Assembly: GCF_014650575.1 (NCBI RefSeq)
Contig: NZ_BMVF01000018.1
Location: 82,696 to 146,695 of the forward strand
DNA: 64,000 bases
DNA from: Streptomyces naganishii JCM 4654
GTDB lineage: Bacteria > Actinomycetota > Actinomycetes > Streptomycetales > Streptomycetaceae
Reading direction: 5' to 3'
Every line of letters starts with the position of its first letter. Within the stretch, counting starts at the first letter, position 1. The notes beneath the pieces are model-generated. The model did not search any database and was not told where the DNA came from. It saw only the letters and a list, made by a program, of their open reading frames with translations. The position numbers and the translations under genes were made by a program. Below are positions 35,858-43,797 of this stretch, piece after piece.

Positions 35858-36424
35858 ATGAGCCTGGTGGAACTGATCGCGCAGGCCGACGAGCGCGGCC
35901 TCGCCGCCAGTGGACTGGCTTGTTTGGATCGGTGCCTGCCCCTGCTCGGTGGGGACGACGAGGTGCTGCGGCCGCTGTGGGGCACCCTCGCGGGTGCGGG
36001 CGGCGACGACTGGTCCGAGCGGCTGAAGCAGGCGCGCGAAGCGCTGGACGGGGCCGGCCCCGGCGAGGCCGCCGAGGACGAGGACGAGGCCGCGCTGCTG
36101 GCCCGCCGCATGCTCGCCACCGCGCCCGCCGCGCGGGACGCCGACGAGGTCCGGGTGTGGGCCGACGCCTGCTCCGTCGCCTCCCTCCAGATCCACCGCC
36201 TCCTCGACCCGGCCGAGGACTCCGCCCCCGTCGACTCCCGCCGGGAGGGCCGTACCGACGGCATGTCGCCGCTGGTCGCCGCCGAGCTGCGCCGCCAGGT
36301 CGCCGTACTGGAACTCCTCGCGGGCCACGGCCCGGCCGGTCTGCGCCAGGCCCTGGAGGTCTGCACGGAGGGCCGCCGGGTCCTGCGCGCGGTGGTGTCG
36401 CGCCGGGCGCGCGGCCGGGTCTGA
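35858..36424 (+). CDS. Soluble acidic protein of unknown function
   Basis: 188 residues from ATG 35858 with GGAGG 6 nt upstream. Mostly helical, Ala/Leu/Glu-rich, no signal or membrane segment; the middle is strongly acidic (GEAAEDEDEAALL). C-terminus is basic (VVSRRARGRV). I do not recognise a family. The DNA coding its last ten residues plus the stop has been tandemly duplicated downstream. Confidence 0.6.
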   Translation: MSLVELIAQADERGLAASGLACLDRCLPLLGGDDEVLRPLWGTLAGAGGDDWSERLKQAREALDGAGPGEAAEDEDEAALLARRMLATAPAARDADEVRVWADACSVASLQIHRLLDPAEDSAPVDSRREGRTDGMSPLVAAELRRQVAVLELLAGHGPAGLRQALEVCTEGRRVLRAVVSRRARGRV

Positions 36425-36470
36425 GCGGTCGGTCCGGTGTCGCGCCGGGCGCGCGGCCGGGTCCGAGCGG
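36394..36470. repeat. 35-bp direct repeat across a stop codon
   Basis: Bases 36394-36428 and 36436-36470 are the same 35 bp (starting GGTGTCGCGCCGGGCGCG) with one difference: TCTGAGC in the first copy, which contains the gene's TGA, is TCCGAGC in the second. Period 42 bp. Confidence 0.9.
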
Positions 36471-36632
36471 CCCGGGCCCCGATCCGGCGGAAACAAACCT
36501 CTCTTCCTGGGAGGGTCCTGTGACCGTCCTGGGAGCGGGATGCGAGGGTCCTGGGGCGGTTGCCGCGACCGCCCGGATCCGGGTGACGGAAACCGCCTTG
36601 GCCTCGCTCTTTCCTATGTGACAGCGCGGGAA

Positions 36633-37031
36633 GTGACGACTCAGCAGACCAGGCCGCACGCCGCCGCCAAGCCGGCGCGATGGGCGGCGGACACCGTGGC
36701 GACGATGCGCGAGGGGGCCCGGCTGCGCCTGGACTACTCGGCGCGGAGCCTGTGGCGCGTCGACCGCGTCATCGAGGACCTACGGCGCGAGGGCACCCCC
36801 TACGCCGCCGTCGAGCACGTCCTGCGCGGCTTCGGCGCCTACGCCGGCGAGGTGATCGTCCGCGAGGGCGGCGCCGAGTGGTGGGCGACCGGCGGCGAGC
36901 ACTGGGTGCGCACCCCGGACGGCCGCCTGTGGGACCCCATCGACGAGGCCCGCCGCTGCTACGGCGGCCACGGCTCCCTGCGGCTGCTCGCCCGCGACGC
37001 GACGGCCGCGAGGCGCCGGGACCGCCCCTGA
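36633..37031 (+). CDS. Small protein of unknown function
   Basis: 132 residues if started at GTG 36633 (CGGGAA upstream); GTG 36618 is an alternative. Central part has helix-rich VDRVIEDLRREGTPYAAVEHVLRGF followed by strand-like VIVREGGAEWWATGGEHWVRTPDGRLWDPIDEARRCY, rich in Trp. No signal peptide. Lies immediately before the first ECF sigma gene. Function unknown. Confidence 0.55.
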   Translation: MTTQQTRPHAAAKPARWAADTVATMREGARLRLDYSARSLWRVDRVIEDLRREGTPYAAVEHVLRGFGAYAGEVIVREGGAEWWATGGEHWVRTPDGRLWDPIDEARRCYGGHGSLRLLARDATAARRRDRP

Positions 37032-37172
37032 CCGGACTCGGGGCGGCGCCGCTCAGTGACACTTCCGTGCGGCCCGACGCTGATGACCATGGGCCGTGCG
37101 CACGGCCGCACGTGTGACACGGCGCGGGTTCGGCCGAGCCCGCTTCGCACCCGGTACGAACGAGGACACCTG

Positions 37173-37790
37173 TTGGGCCAGGGAGGGGAACCCCGCCGCG
37201 CGCGGGCCTACGACGGTGAGCTCGGCGCGGCCGTCGCGCGGGCCCAGGAGGGCGACGAGGCCGCCTTCGCGGCCGCCTACCGGATCGTGCACCCCGGACT
37301 GCTCGGCTATCTGCGCGGGATCGTCGGCGACGACGCCGAGGACGTGGCCTCCGACGCCTGGCTGGAGATAGCGCGGGACCTCGGCCGCTTCAAGGGCGAC
37401 GGGGCCGGCTTCCGCGGCTGGACGGCGACCATCGCCCGGCACCGCGCCCTGGACCATCTGCGCAGACAGCGGGTACGCCCCCGGGCGGCGACCCTCGAAC
37501 AGGACGTGCTCGACCTGCCCGGACCGCACAGCACCCACGAGCAGGCCCTGGAGTCCCTGTCCACCGAACGGGCCCTCGAACTCGTCCGCGCCCTGCCCCG
37601 CGACCAGGCGGAGGCCGTGCTGCTGCGGGTGGTGGTCGGCCTCGACGGGCCGGCGGCGGCCCGGGTGCTCGGCAAGCGGCCCGGCGCGGTGCGCACGGCC
37701 GCCTACCGGGGGCTGAAGTCGCTCGCCGGCCGGCTGGGCGCGGCGGGTGTGACGAAGGACGGGCACCGGACGCTGGGGGAGTCGGAGTGA
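37173..37790 (+). CDS. ECF RNA polymerase sigma factor, copy 1
   Basis: 205 residues if started at TTG 37173, which has GAGGA six bases upstream; upstream ATGs (37083, 37089) would add a basic extension unlike other ECF factors. Region 2 (ARAQEGDEAAFAAAYRIVHPGLLGYLRG, DAEDVASDAWLEIARDLGRFKG, FRGWTATIARHRALDHLRR) and region 4 (LPRDQAEAVLLRVVVGLDGPAAARVLGKRPGAVRTAAYRGLKSL) are complete. Directs polymerase to a small stress or envelope regulon. Followed after 47 bp by a membrane partner gene. Confidence 0.9.
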   Translation: MGQGGEPRRARAYDGELGAAVARAQEGDEAAFAAAYRIVHPGLLGYLRGIVGDDAEDVASDAWLEIARDLGRFKGDGAGFRGWTATIARHRALDHLRRQRVRPRAATLEQDVLDLPGPHSTHEQALESLSTERALELVRALPRDQAEAVLLRVVVGLDGPAAARVLGKRPGAVRTAAYRGLKSLAGRLGAAGVTKDGHRTLGESE

Positions 37791-37837
37791 ACGGCAGCGG
37801 TGGTCCGACCGTATGAAGGACCGACCGCCGGACAGGG

Positions 37838-38608
37838 ATGGACACGGACATGGGTGAACGCCACAGCGACCGCACCGCAAGCGGCCGCCGCGAGGCGCAC
37901 CCGGACACGTACGCGCACCCGGACACGTACGCGGGCGCGGAGGGGGACGCCGGTGCGGACGCCGCACCGGCCCGGCTGCTCGCCGTGGCGCTGCGGGAGG
38001 GCTCCCTGGACGCGGCCGCCGAACGCCGGGCGGTGGAGGCCTTCCGCGCCGCCCGCGCCGAGGGCGCCCACCGGGCGGCCAGGGCGGCCCGCACCCGGCG
38101 CCGGGACGACTGGCGGCCCCGCGAGCAGCGGGGCGCCCGCCGCTCGGCGAAGGCCACCCTCGCCCTCCTGCTGGCCGCGCTGACCGTGGGCGGCGTCACG
38201 GTCGCCGCCATCGGCGCGGCCGGCCCCTCGGACGCCCGCCCCGGCGTCCGCCGCGCCCCGCAGTCCTCACCGTCCGCCTCCGGCACGCCGGCCCCGCGGG
38301 CACCGGGCACCCCGGTACTCACCCCCGCGCCCCGGACGTCCAACGCCCCCTCCGCCTCCGCCACCCGCCCCGACACGGCAGGCGACACCACGGCTCACTG
38401 CCGCGCCTGGGAGCACGTCAAGGACCGCGGCAGAGCACTGGACGCCACAGCCTGGCAACGCCTGATCACCGCCGCGGGCGGCGAGGGCAAGGTGGCCGCG
38501 TACTGCGCGAAGCGGCTGGAGGAAGCCACGGGAAAGCCCGGGAACCCGGGAAGACGAGGAAAGCCGGCCGGCCGGACGGCCGCACCCGGCGGCAAGGCCG
38601 GCCGGTAG
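37838..38608 (+). CDS. Single-pass membrane partner of ECF sigma copy 1
   Basis: 256 residues. Cytoplasmic N-terminal region with a conserved-looking helix (RREGSLDAAAERRAVEAFRAAR), one membrane helix (ATLALLLAALTVGGVTVAAIGAA, about 110-132), a Pro/Ser/Thr-rich stalk, then an extracytoplasmic Cys-bounded module (HCRAWEHVKDRGRALDAT ... LITAAGGEGKVAAYCAKRL). The same module occurs in the partner of the second sigma gene. Placement and topology fit an anti-sigma factor, although no ZAS zinc motif is present. Contains a short HPDTYA duplication near residue 21. Confidence 0.7.
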   Translation: MDTDMGERHSDRTASGRREAHPDTYAHPDTYAGAEGDAGADAAPARLLAVALREGSLDAAAERRAVEAFRAARAEGAHRAARAARTRRRDDWRPREQRGARRSAKATLALLLAALTVGGVTVAAIGAAGPSDARPGVRRAPQSSPSASGTPAPRAPGTPVLTPAPRTSNAPSASATRPDTAGDTTAHCRAWEHVKDRGRALDATAWQRLITAAGGEGKVAAYCAKRLEEATGKPGNPGRRGKPAGRTAAPGGKAGR

Positions 38609-38818
38609 CCGCCGAGGCAACGACCGGGGCCGCCACCCCCCACAGGAGAGGCCCCGGCCGTCGCACGGCACGGGCCGCGCGGCGGCCCGTACTCCCTACA
38701 GCGCCGATGGTGCGTTTTCTGTCACACCTCACCCCCACATCAGTTAGTTGCACGTTGTACGGTCATGGACGGCGGACGGTTTCAGGCCGTAACGTGCCTT
38801 TCGCGCCGGGCGCGGGTT

Positions 38819-39559
38819 GTGCATGATCACCGCACTGCAACCGCCGACGGCCGCGAGGCCGCGCACGATCTGCTCGATCTACTGAGGAACCACGGGGTGC
38901 TGGGGGACGACGCGGAGCTGACCGCCGCGGTGCTTGCGGCACAGGACGGGGACGAGACCGCGTTCCGGACTGTGTACCGCGCCGTGCACCCGCGGCTGCT
39001 CGGATACGTACGCACGCTGGTCGGTGACCCGGACGCCGAGGACGTGGCCTCCGAGACCTGGCTGCAGATAGCCCGCGACCTCGAGCGGTTCAGCGGGGAC
39101 GCCGACCGGTTCCGCGGCTGGGCCGCCCGCATAGCCCGCAACCGGGCCCTCGATCACATACGCATGCGCGGCCGCCGCCCCGCGATCGGCGGCGACGAAA
39201 CGGAACTGGCCGCGAAGCCCGCCGAGTCCGACACCGCGGACGAGGCCATGGAGTCCCTGGCCACCGGCAGCACCCTCTCCCTGATCGCCCAGCTCCCGCA
39301 GGACCAGGCCGAAGCGGTCGTGTTGCGCGTGGTCGTGGGCCTGGACGCGAAGACCGCCGCCGAGACCCTGGGCAAGCGCCCCGGCGCCGTACGCACAGCG
39401 GCGCACCGCGGGCTGAAACGGCTCGCGGAGCTGCTCGGGGACGATCCGGAATCCGCGACCGCGCTCGGCGCCCTGCCGCCCCCTCGAGAACCGCGCGGCC
39501 GCGCGGTGACGTCCGCCGGTGTGACGCATACGCGCCCACGGACGCAGAAGGACATGTGA
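38819..39559 (+). CDS. ECF RNA polymerase sigma factor, copy 2
   Basis: 246 residues from GTG 38819; an ATG at 38765 in frame is possible. Regions 2 and 4 are closely related to copy 1 (AAQDGDETAFRTVYRAVHPRLLGYVR, DAEDVASETWLQIARDLERFSG, FRGWAARIARNRALDHIRMR; LPQDQAEAVVLRVVVGLDAKTAAETLGKRPGAVRTAAHRGLKRL). The stop overlaps the partner's ATG (TGATG), so the pair is co-translated. Confidence 0.91.
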   Translation: MHDHRTATADGREAAHDLLDLLRNHGVLGDDAELTAAVLAAQDGDETAFRTVYRAVHPRLLGYVRTLVGDPDAEDVASETWLQIARDLERFSGDADRFRGWAARIARNRALDHIRMRGRRPAIGGDETELAAKPAESDTADEAMESLATGSTLSLIAQLPQDQAEAVVLRVVVGLDAKTAAETLGKRPGAVRTAAHRGLKRLAELLGDDPESATALGALPPPREPRGRAVTSAGVTHTRPRTQKDM

Positions 39560-40680
39560 TGGCCGACGAGCAGTACCGATGGCTGGACCCTGAGGCGGCA
39601 GAGCGCCTGCTGCGCGGGGAGCCACTGGAGAACCTCGACGCCACCGCCCGTGAGCAGGCCGAACGTCTCCTGCGTGCCCTCGGCGCCCTGTCCGCCGGGC
39701 CGTCCGCCGCGACCCCCGCGACCTCCGCGGCCACCGCCGACGCCGAACTGCCGGGCGAGGCCGCCGCGCTCGCCGCCTTCCGCAAGGCCCGCGCGGAGCA
39801 GGCCGACGCCCGGGCGGCTCTCGACCGCCCCGAGCGGGCGGTCACCCGGACGGACGCCGACGCCGAGGGGCTCGTCCGCATCGGGGCCCGCGCCGCCGCC
39901 CGCCCCCCGCGTGCGCGCTGGGGACGGCCGCTGCGTCTGGCGCTGGCCGGCGCGCTGGCCGTCGGCGCGGTCGGCGGAGTCGCGGCGGCGGCCACGACCG
40001 GGGTCCTGCCGACGCCGTTCGGCGGCGACGAACCCGGGCCCGCCGCTTCCGTCTCGGCCCCGGCGACTTCCGAGCGCCCCCTCGTCTCGCCCTCGCCGGA
40101 CGGCACCCCGGGCGGCGGCGCGGGCACCGCCACGCCGGGCGGCGCCACGGCCGGCTCCCCCGGCGGCACCGCCGGCGCCTCCCCGGGCGACGGTGCCACC
40201 ACCTCGGGCCAGGACGACTCCGGCGCCGGCACCGGTCACCCGCAGGAGGGGGACGCCGGCCGCTGGGCCCGCGTGGCCTCGGCCTGCCGCGACCTGCGTG
40301 ACGGCAAGGATCTCGGCAGCGGCCGCAAGCAGGCCCTGAACAGCGCCGCCGGGGGCCCTGCCCGGGTGTGGACGTACTGCAAGCTCGTCCTGAAGACGGT
40401 CGACGGCCGTGGTCAGGACGGCGGCGACACGGACGGGAACAAGGGCGGCGACCAGGGCGGCCAGCACGGCAACGAGAACGGCAACGGGAACGGCAACGGC
40501 GGCGGGAACGGCAACGGGAACGGCAACGGCGGCGGCCACGGCGACGACGAAGGCGGCCACATAAGCGGCGGCCTGCCCGGTAACGGCTCAGCCACCCACC
40601 CGCCCTTCGGCCCCTCGCTCCCGGACCGTGCGGCCACCCACTCGGTCCCGGCCCCGGCGCCCACCTACAGCGCGCTGTGA
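39559..40680 (+). CDS. Single-pass membrane partner of ECF sigma copy 2, with Gly-Asn-rich tail
   Basis: 373 residues. N-terminal cytoplasmic region (LDPEAAERLLRGEPLENLDATAREQAERLLRAL and LPGEAAALAAFRKARAEQ), membrane helix (LRLALAGALAVGAVGGVAAAATTG, about 125-148), long Gly/Ser/Thr/Pro stalk, then the module ACRDLRDGKDLGSGRKQALN ... AAGGPARVWTYCKLVL shared with the copy 1 partner, then a Gly-Asn repeat region (about 305-327) and a Pro-rich end. Translationally coupled to the sigma gene, so most likely its regulator. Confidence 0.72.
   Translation: MADEQYRWLDPEAAERLLRGEPLENLDATAREQAERLLRALGALSAGPSAATPATSAATADAELPGEAAALAAFRKARAEQADARAALDRPERAVTRTDADAEGLVRIGARAAARPPRARWGRPLRLALAGALAVGAVGGVAAAATTGVLPTPFGGDEPGPAASVSAPATSERPLVSPSPDGTPGGGAGTATPGGATAGSPGGTAGASPGDGATTSGQDDSGAGTGHPQEGDAGRWARVASACRDLRDGKDLGSGRKQALNSAAGGPARVWTYCKLVLKTVDGRGQDGGDTDGNKGGDQGGQHGNENGNGNGNGGGNGNGNGNGGGHGDDEGGHISGGLPGNGSATHPPFGPSLPDRAATHSVPAPAPTYSAL
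40477..40535 (+). repeat. 30-bp-period repeat encoding Gly-Asn tract
   Basis: A 29-bp segment starting AACGGCAACGGGAACGG occurs at 40477-40505 and again at 40507-40535, encoding NGNGNGNGGG twice in the outer part of the sigma partner protein. Confidence 0.85.
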
Positions 40681-40919
40681 GCCCCGGGCCGGCCGGCTCC
40701 GCCGCGGCTGCCGTGCGGCCCGCGCGTTGAACGGCCGGTCACCGGCGTGTCCCGCTGACTGTCTTTACCCGTGCTGACCTGCGGTTTCGTGATCGGCGAA
40801 AAATTCTTCCCGCAGGGTGTGACGTTTTCGGCCGTCACGGCGCAGTAATGAGTGAGCCGACTGGTCATCGGCCGTCGCACAGAGCCGGGGTTCCCCCCGT
40901 ACCCACGGCTCGTGCATTC

Positions 40920-40958
40920 GGCGCGGGCGGGACACGTTCCCCCGGTCCCGCCCGCGCC
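40920..40958. terminator. Terminator between convergent genes
   Basis: Perfect 14-bp arms GGCGCGGGCGGGAC / GTCCCGCCCGCGCC with an 11-nt loop. It lies between the sigma-partner gene and the convergent L,D-transpeptidase gene and could serve both. The rest of 40681-40999 shows no gene. Confidence 0.75.
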
Positions 40959-40999
40959 CCGAAATCCCTCCCGCGCCCCGGCGCCGAGCAGGCCGTCCG

Positions 41000-41878
41000 T
41001 CACCAGTACACGACGACCTTGTCTCCCACCCGCACCTCGGCGAACAGCCGGGAGACCGCCGCCTCGTCCCGCACGTTGACGCAGCCGTGCGAGCCGCCCG
41101 CGTAACCCCGGGCGGCGAAGTCGTAGGAGTAGTGCACCGCCTGGCCGCCGCTGAAGAACATCGCGTACGGCATGGGGGAGTGGTAGATCGTCGACACATG
41201 GTGGCGGGACTTCCAGTAGACCTGGAACACACCCTCGCGGGTCGGCGTGTACTGCGCCCCGAAGCGCACCGCCATCGTCGACACGGTCCGCCCGTCGATC
41301 ATCCAGCGCAGCGTCCGGCTGGTCTTGTCGATGCACAGCACCCGCCCGGTCAGGCACCGGGGATCCGGCGCGCCGGCCGGCTGCCCGCCCATCAGGTACA
41401 GCTCCCACTGGCCCGGCTCGTGCGTCATCGCCCGCAGCCGCTGCCAGGTCACGGTGTCGGTGCGCCCGGTGCGCGGCAGTCCGCGCTTGCCCTGGAAGCC
41501 GCTGACCGCCTTCTCCGTCAGGTCGTCGTACGTCCCGGTCGGGCCGTCGAAGAGCCAGTCGAGCTGGCGCAGCCGGGCCTGCAGTTCGCGCACGTCCCGT
41601 CCGCTGTCGCCGGGCGACCACAGCACGGGCGCGGCCGGGACCGCGGGCGCTGACGTGTCCGGCGCGGACCGGCCCGTGCCCCCACCGCCGCCGGACGGTC
41701 CGGCCGTGGCGGACCGGTGGGCGGACGGCGTCCGCGTGCCCGGGACGTCGATGTGCACGGGCGAGCGGTCGCGGCCGTCCGAACCGGGCGCCTGCACCGT
41801 GCAGCCGCCGTAGAGCGCGCCGAGCGCCACGGCGGCCGCCGCGACGAGTGCCGGTCTCCTCGTGCCCCCGATGCGCAT
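41000..41878 (-). CDS. L,D-transpeptidase with peptidoglycan-binding domain
   Basis: 292 residues. Exported: hydrophobic start (ALVAAAAVALGALYGGC) with a possible though atypical lipobox at Cys26. Ser/Gly/Pro linker, PG_binding_1 domain (about 88-145; SPGDSGRDVRELQARLRQLDWL), then YkuD catalytic domain with SHGCVNV (H264, C266) close to the C-terminus. It forms 3-3 cross-links or attaches proteins to peptidoglycan. Confidence 0.9.
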   Translation of the reverse strand: MRIGGTRRPALVAAAAVALGALYGGCTVQAPGSDGRDRSPVHIDVPGTRTPSAHRSATAGPSGGGGGTGRSAPDTSAPAVPAAPVLWSPGDSGRDVRELQARLRQLDWLFDGPTGTYDDLTEKAVSGFQGKRGLPRTGRTDTVTWQRLRAMTHEPGQWELYLMGGQPAGAPDPRCLTGRVLCIDKTSRTLRWMIDGRTVSTMAVRFGAQYTPTREGVFQVYWKSRHHVSTIYHSPMPYAMFFSGGQAVHYSYDFAARGYAGGSHGCVNVRDEAAVSRLFAEVRVGDKVVVYW

Positions 41879-42093
41879 GCAGCCCCCCGCCGTCTCGTCC
41901 GGGTGCCGGGACGCGTCCGTGCCCGGCCGTCACGGGGATGTCTCCCCACGCGTGACCCACGGCGAACGCGTGACGCACGGCGGACCACAGGGCAAGGTGG
42001 GAGGCACAGGTCTGTGAGGAAGGTCCCAGCGCGGTGCACTCCACCGCGCGCACGGCCGCCGCTACAGTCCGTGGCGAGGGTCGGCTGTACCGG

Positions 42094-42112
42094 CGAGTAA
42101 CTCACGAGTAAC
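42094..42112 (+). promoter_or_regulatory. Direct repeat CGAGTAAC upstream of the mutase gene
   Basis: CGAGTAAC at 42094-42101 and 42105-42112, offset 11 bp (one helical turn), 38 bp before the start codon. Candidate regulator site. Confidence 0.4.
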
Positions 42113-42150
42113 CGAGCAATTCACACACGCGGAACGCGGAGGCACACACC

Positions 42151-43731
42151 ATGGCGCGCGAGTCGGAGTCCGGGCTGCCCATCGAGCCGGTGTACGGACC
42201 GGACGCCCTGGAGGGCTGGGACCCGGCCGTGAAGCTGGGCGAACCGGGCTCGTACCCGTTCACCCGCGGTGTGTACCCGACGATGTACACCGGGCGCCCC
42301 TGGACCATGCGCCAGTACGCCGGCTTCGGCACCGCCACCGAGTCCAACGCCCGCTACAAGCAGCTGATCGCCAACGGCACCATGGGCCTGTCGGTCGCCT
42401 TCGACCTGCCCACCCAGATGGGCCACGACTCCGACGCCCCGATCGCCCACGGCGAGGTCGGCAAGGTCGGCGTGGCCATCGACTCCATCGACGACATGCG
42501 CGTGCTGTTCGGCGGGATCCCGCTGGACAAGGTGTCCACGTCGATGACGATCAACGCCCCGGCCGCGCTGCTGCTCCTGCTGTACCAACTGGTCGCCGAG
42601 GAGCAGGGCGTCCCGGCGGACAAGCTCACCGGCACGATCCAGAACGACGTGCTGAAGGAGTACATCGCGCGCGGGACGTACATCTTCCCGCCCAAGCCCT
42701 CCCTGCGCCTGATCGCGGACATCTTCAAGTACTGCAAGGCCGAGATCCCGAAGTGGAACACCATCTCGATCTCCGGCTACCACATGGCGGAAGCGGGCGC
42801 CTCCCCCGCGCAGGAGATCGCCTTCACGCTCGCCGACGGCATCGAGTACGTCCGCACGGCCGTCGCGGCCGGCATGGACGTGGACGACTTCGCGCCCCGC
42901 CTGTCGTTCTTCTTCGTGGCCCGCACGACGATCCTCGAGGAGGTCGCCAAGTTCCGCGCGGCCCGCCGGATCTGGGCGCGGGTGATGAAGGAGGAGTTCG
43001 GCGCGAAGAACCCCAAGTCGCTGATGCTGCGCTTCCACACCCAGACGGCCGGTGTGCAGCTGACCGCCCAGCAGCCCGAGGTGAACCTGGTCCGCGTCGC
43101 CGTGCAGGGCCTCGCCGCGGTGCTCGGCGGCACCCAGTCCCTGCACACCAACTCCTTCGACGAGGCCATCGCCCTGCCGACGGACAAGTCCGCGCGCCTG
43201 GCCCTGCGCACGCAGCAGGTGCTCGCCTACGAGACCGACGTGACCGCCACGGTCGACCCCTTCGCCGGGTCCTACGTCATCGAGAGCATGACCGACGAGG
43301 TCGAGGCGGCCGCGCTCCAGCTGATGCGGAAGGTCGAGGACCTCGGCGGCGCGGTCAACGCCATCGAGCACGGCTTCCAGAAGCAGGAGATCGAGCACAG
43401 CGCCTACCGCATCGCCCAGGAGACCGACTCCGGCGAGCGGGTCGTGGTCGGCGTCAACCGCTTCCAGCTCGACGAGGAGGAGCCGTACGAGCCGCTGCGC
43501 GTCGACCCGGCGATCGAGGCCCAGCAGGCCGAGCGCCTGGCCAGGCTGCGCGCCGAGCGCGACCAGGCGGCGGTGGACACGGCCCTGGAGTCGCTGAAGA
43601 AGGCCGCCCAGGGCGAGGACAACGTCCTCTACCCGATGAAGGAGGCCCTGCGCGCCCGCGCCACGGTCGGCGAGGTCTGCAACGCCCTGCGCGAGGTGTG
43701 GGGGAACTACGTGCCCTCCGACGCGTTCTGA
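42151..43731 (+). CDS. Acyl-CoA mutase large subunit (methylmalonyl-CoA mutase type), no B12 domain
   Basis: 526 residues from ATG 42151 with GGAGG upstream. Only the substrate-binding TIM barrel is present (TMYTGRPWTMRQYAGFGTATESN, LSVAFDLPTQMGHDSD, ISISGYHMAEAGA, HTNSFDEAIALPT); the usual C-terminal cobalamin-binding domain with DxHxxG is absent. Tyr56 (RQYAG) and Arg186 (PSLRLIAD) correspond to the residues that select methylmalonyl-CoA; isobutyryl-CoA mutases have Phe and Gln there. So a dicarboxylic acyl-CoA is the likely substrate. It needs a separate B12-binding small subunit, none of which is in the window. Confidence 0.88.
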   Translation: MARESESGLPIEPVYGPDALEGWDPAVKLGEPGSYPFTRGVYPTMYTGRPWTMRQYAGFGTATESNARYKQLIANGTMGLSVAFDLPTQMGHDSDAPIAHGEVGKVGVAIDSIDDMRVLFGGIPLDKVSTSMTINAPAALLLLLYQLVAEEQGVPADKLTGTIQNDVLKEYIARGTYIFPPKPSLRLIADIFKYCKAEIPKWNTISISGYHMAEAGASPAQEIAFTLADGIEYVRTAVAAGMDVDDFAPRLSFFFVARTTILEEVAKFRAARRIWARVMKEEFGAKNPKSLMLRFHTQTAGVQLTAQQPEVNLVRVAVQGLAAVLGGTQSLHTNSFDEAIALPTDKSARLALRTQQVLAYETDVTATVDPFAGSYVIESMTDEVEAAALQLMRKVEDLGGAVNAIEHGFQKQEIEHSAYRIAQETDSGERVVVGVNRFQLDEEEPYEPLRVDPAIEAQQAERLARLRAERDQAAVDTALESLKKAAQGEDNVLYPMKEALRARATVGEVCNALREVWGNYVPSDAF

Positions 43732-43764
43732 CCCGGCCCCTTCTTCGAGGGGCGGGCCCCGGTG

Positions 43765-43792
43765 GGAGTGTCGCACCCGCGTGCGACACTCC
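43765..43792 (+). promoter_or_regulatory. Perfect hairpin directly before the LysE-type gene
   Basis: GGAGTGTCGCA / TGCGACACTCC, 11 bp with a 6-nt loop, ending 5 nt before the ATG at 43798. It could be the mutase terminator, an operator, or a structure hiding the start if the leader is transcribed. Confidence 0.55.
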
Positions 43793-43797
43793 TTGCC

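Noticed and set aside
36540..37031. A longer form of the 36633 gene starting at 36540
   Set aside because: The extra N-terminus has no ribosome site and looks like non-coding GC-rich translation; the shorter form is preferred.
40477..40535. Gly-Asn repeat DNA considered as a non-coding satellite
   Set aside because: It keeps the frame of the sigma-partner protein and codes for a plausible extracytoplasmic low-complexity tail.
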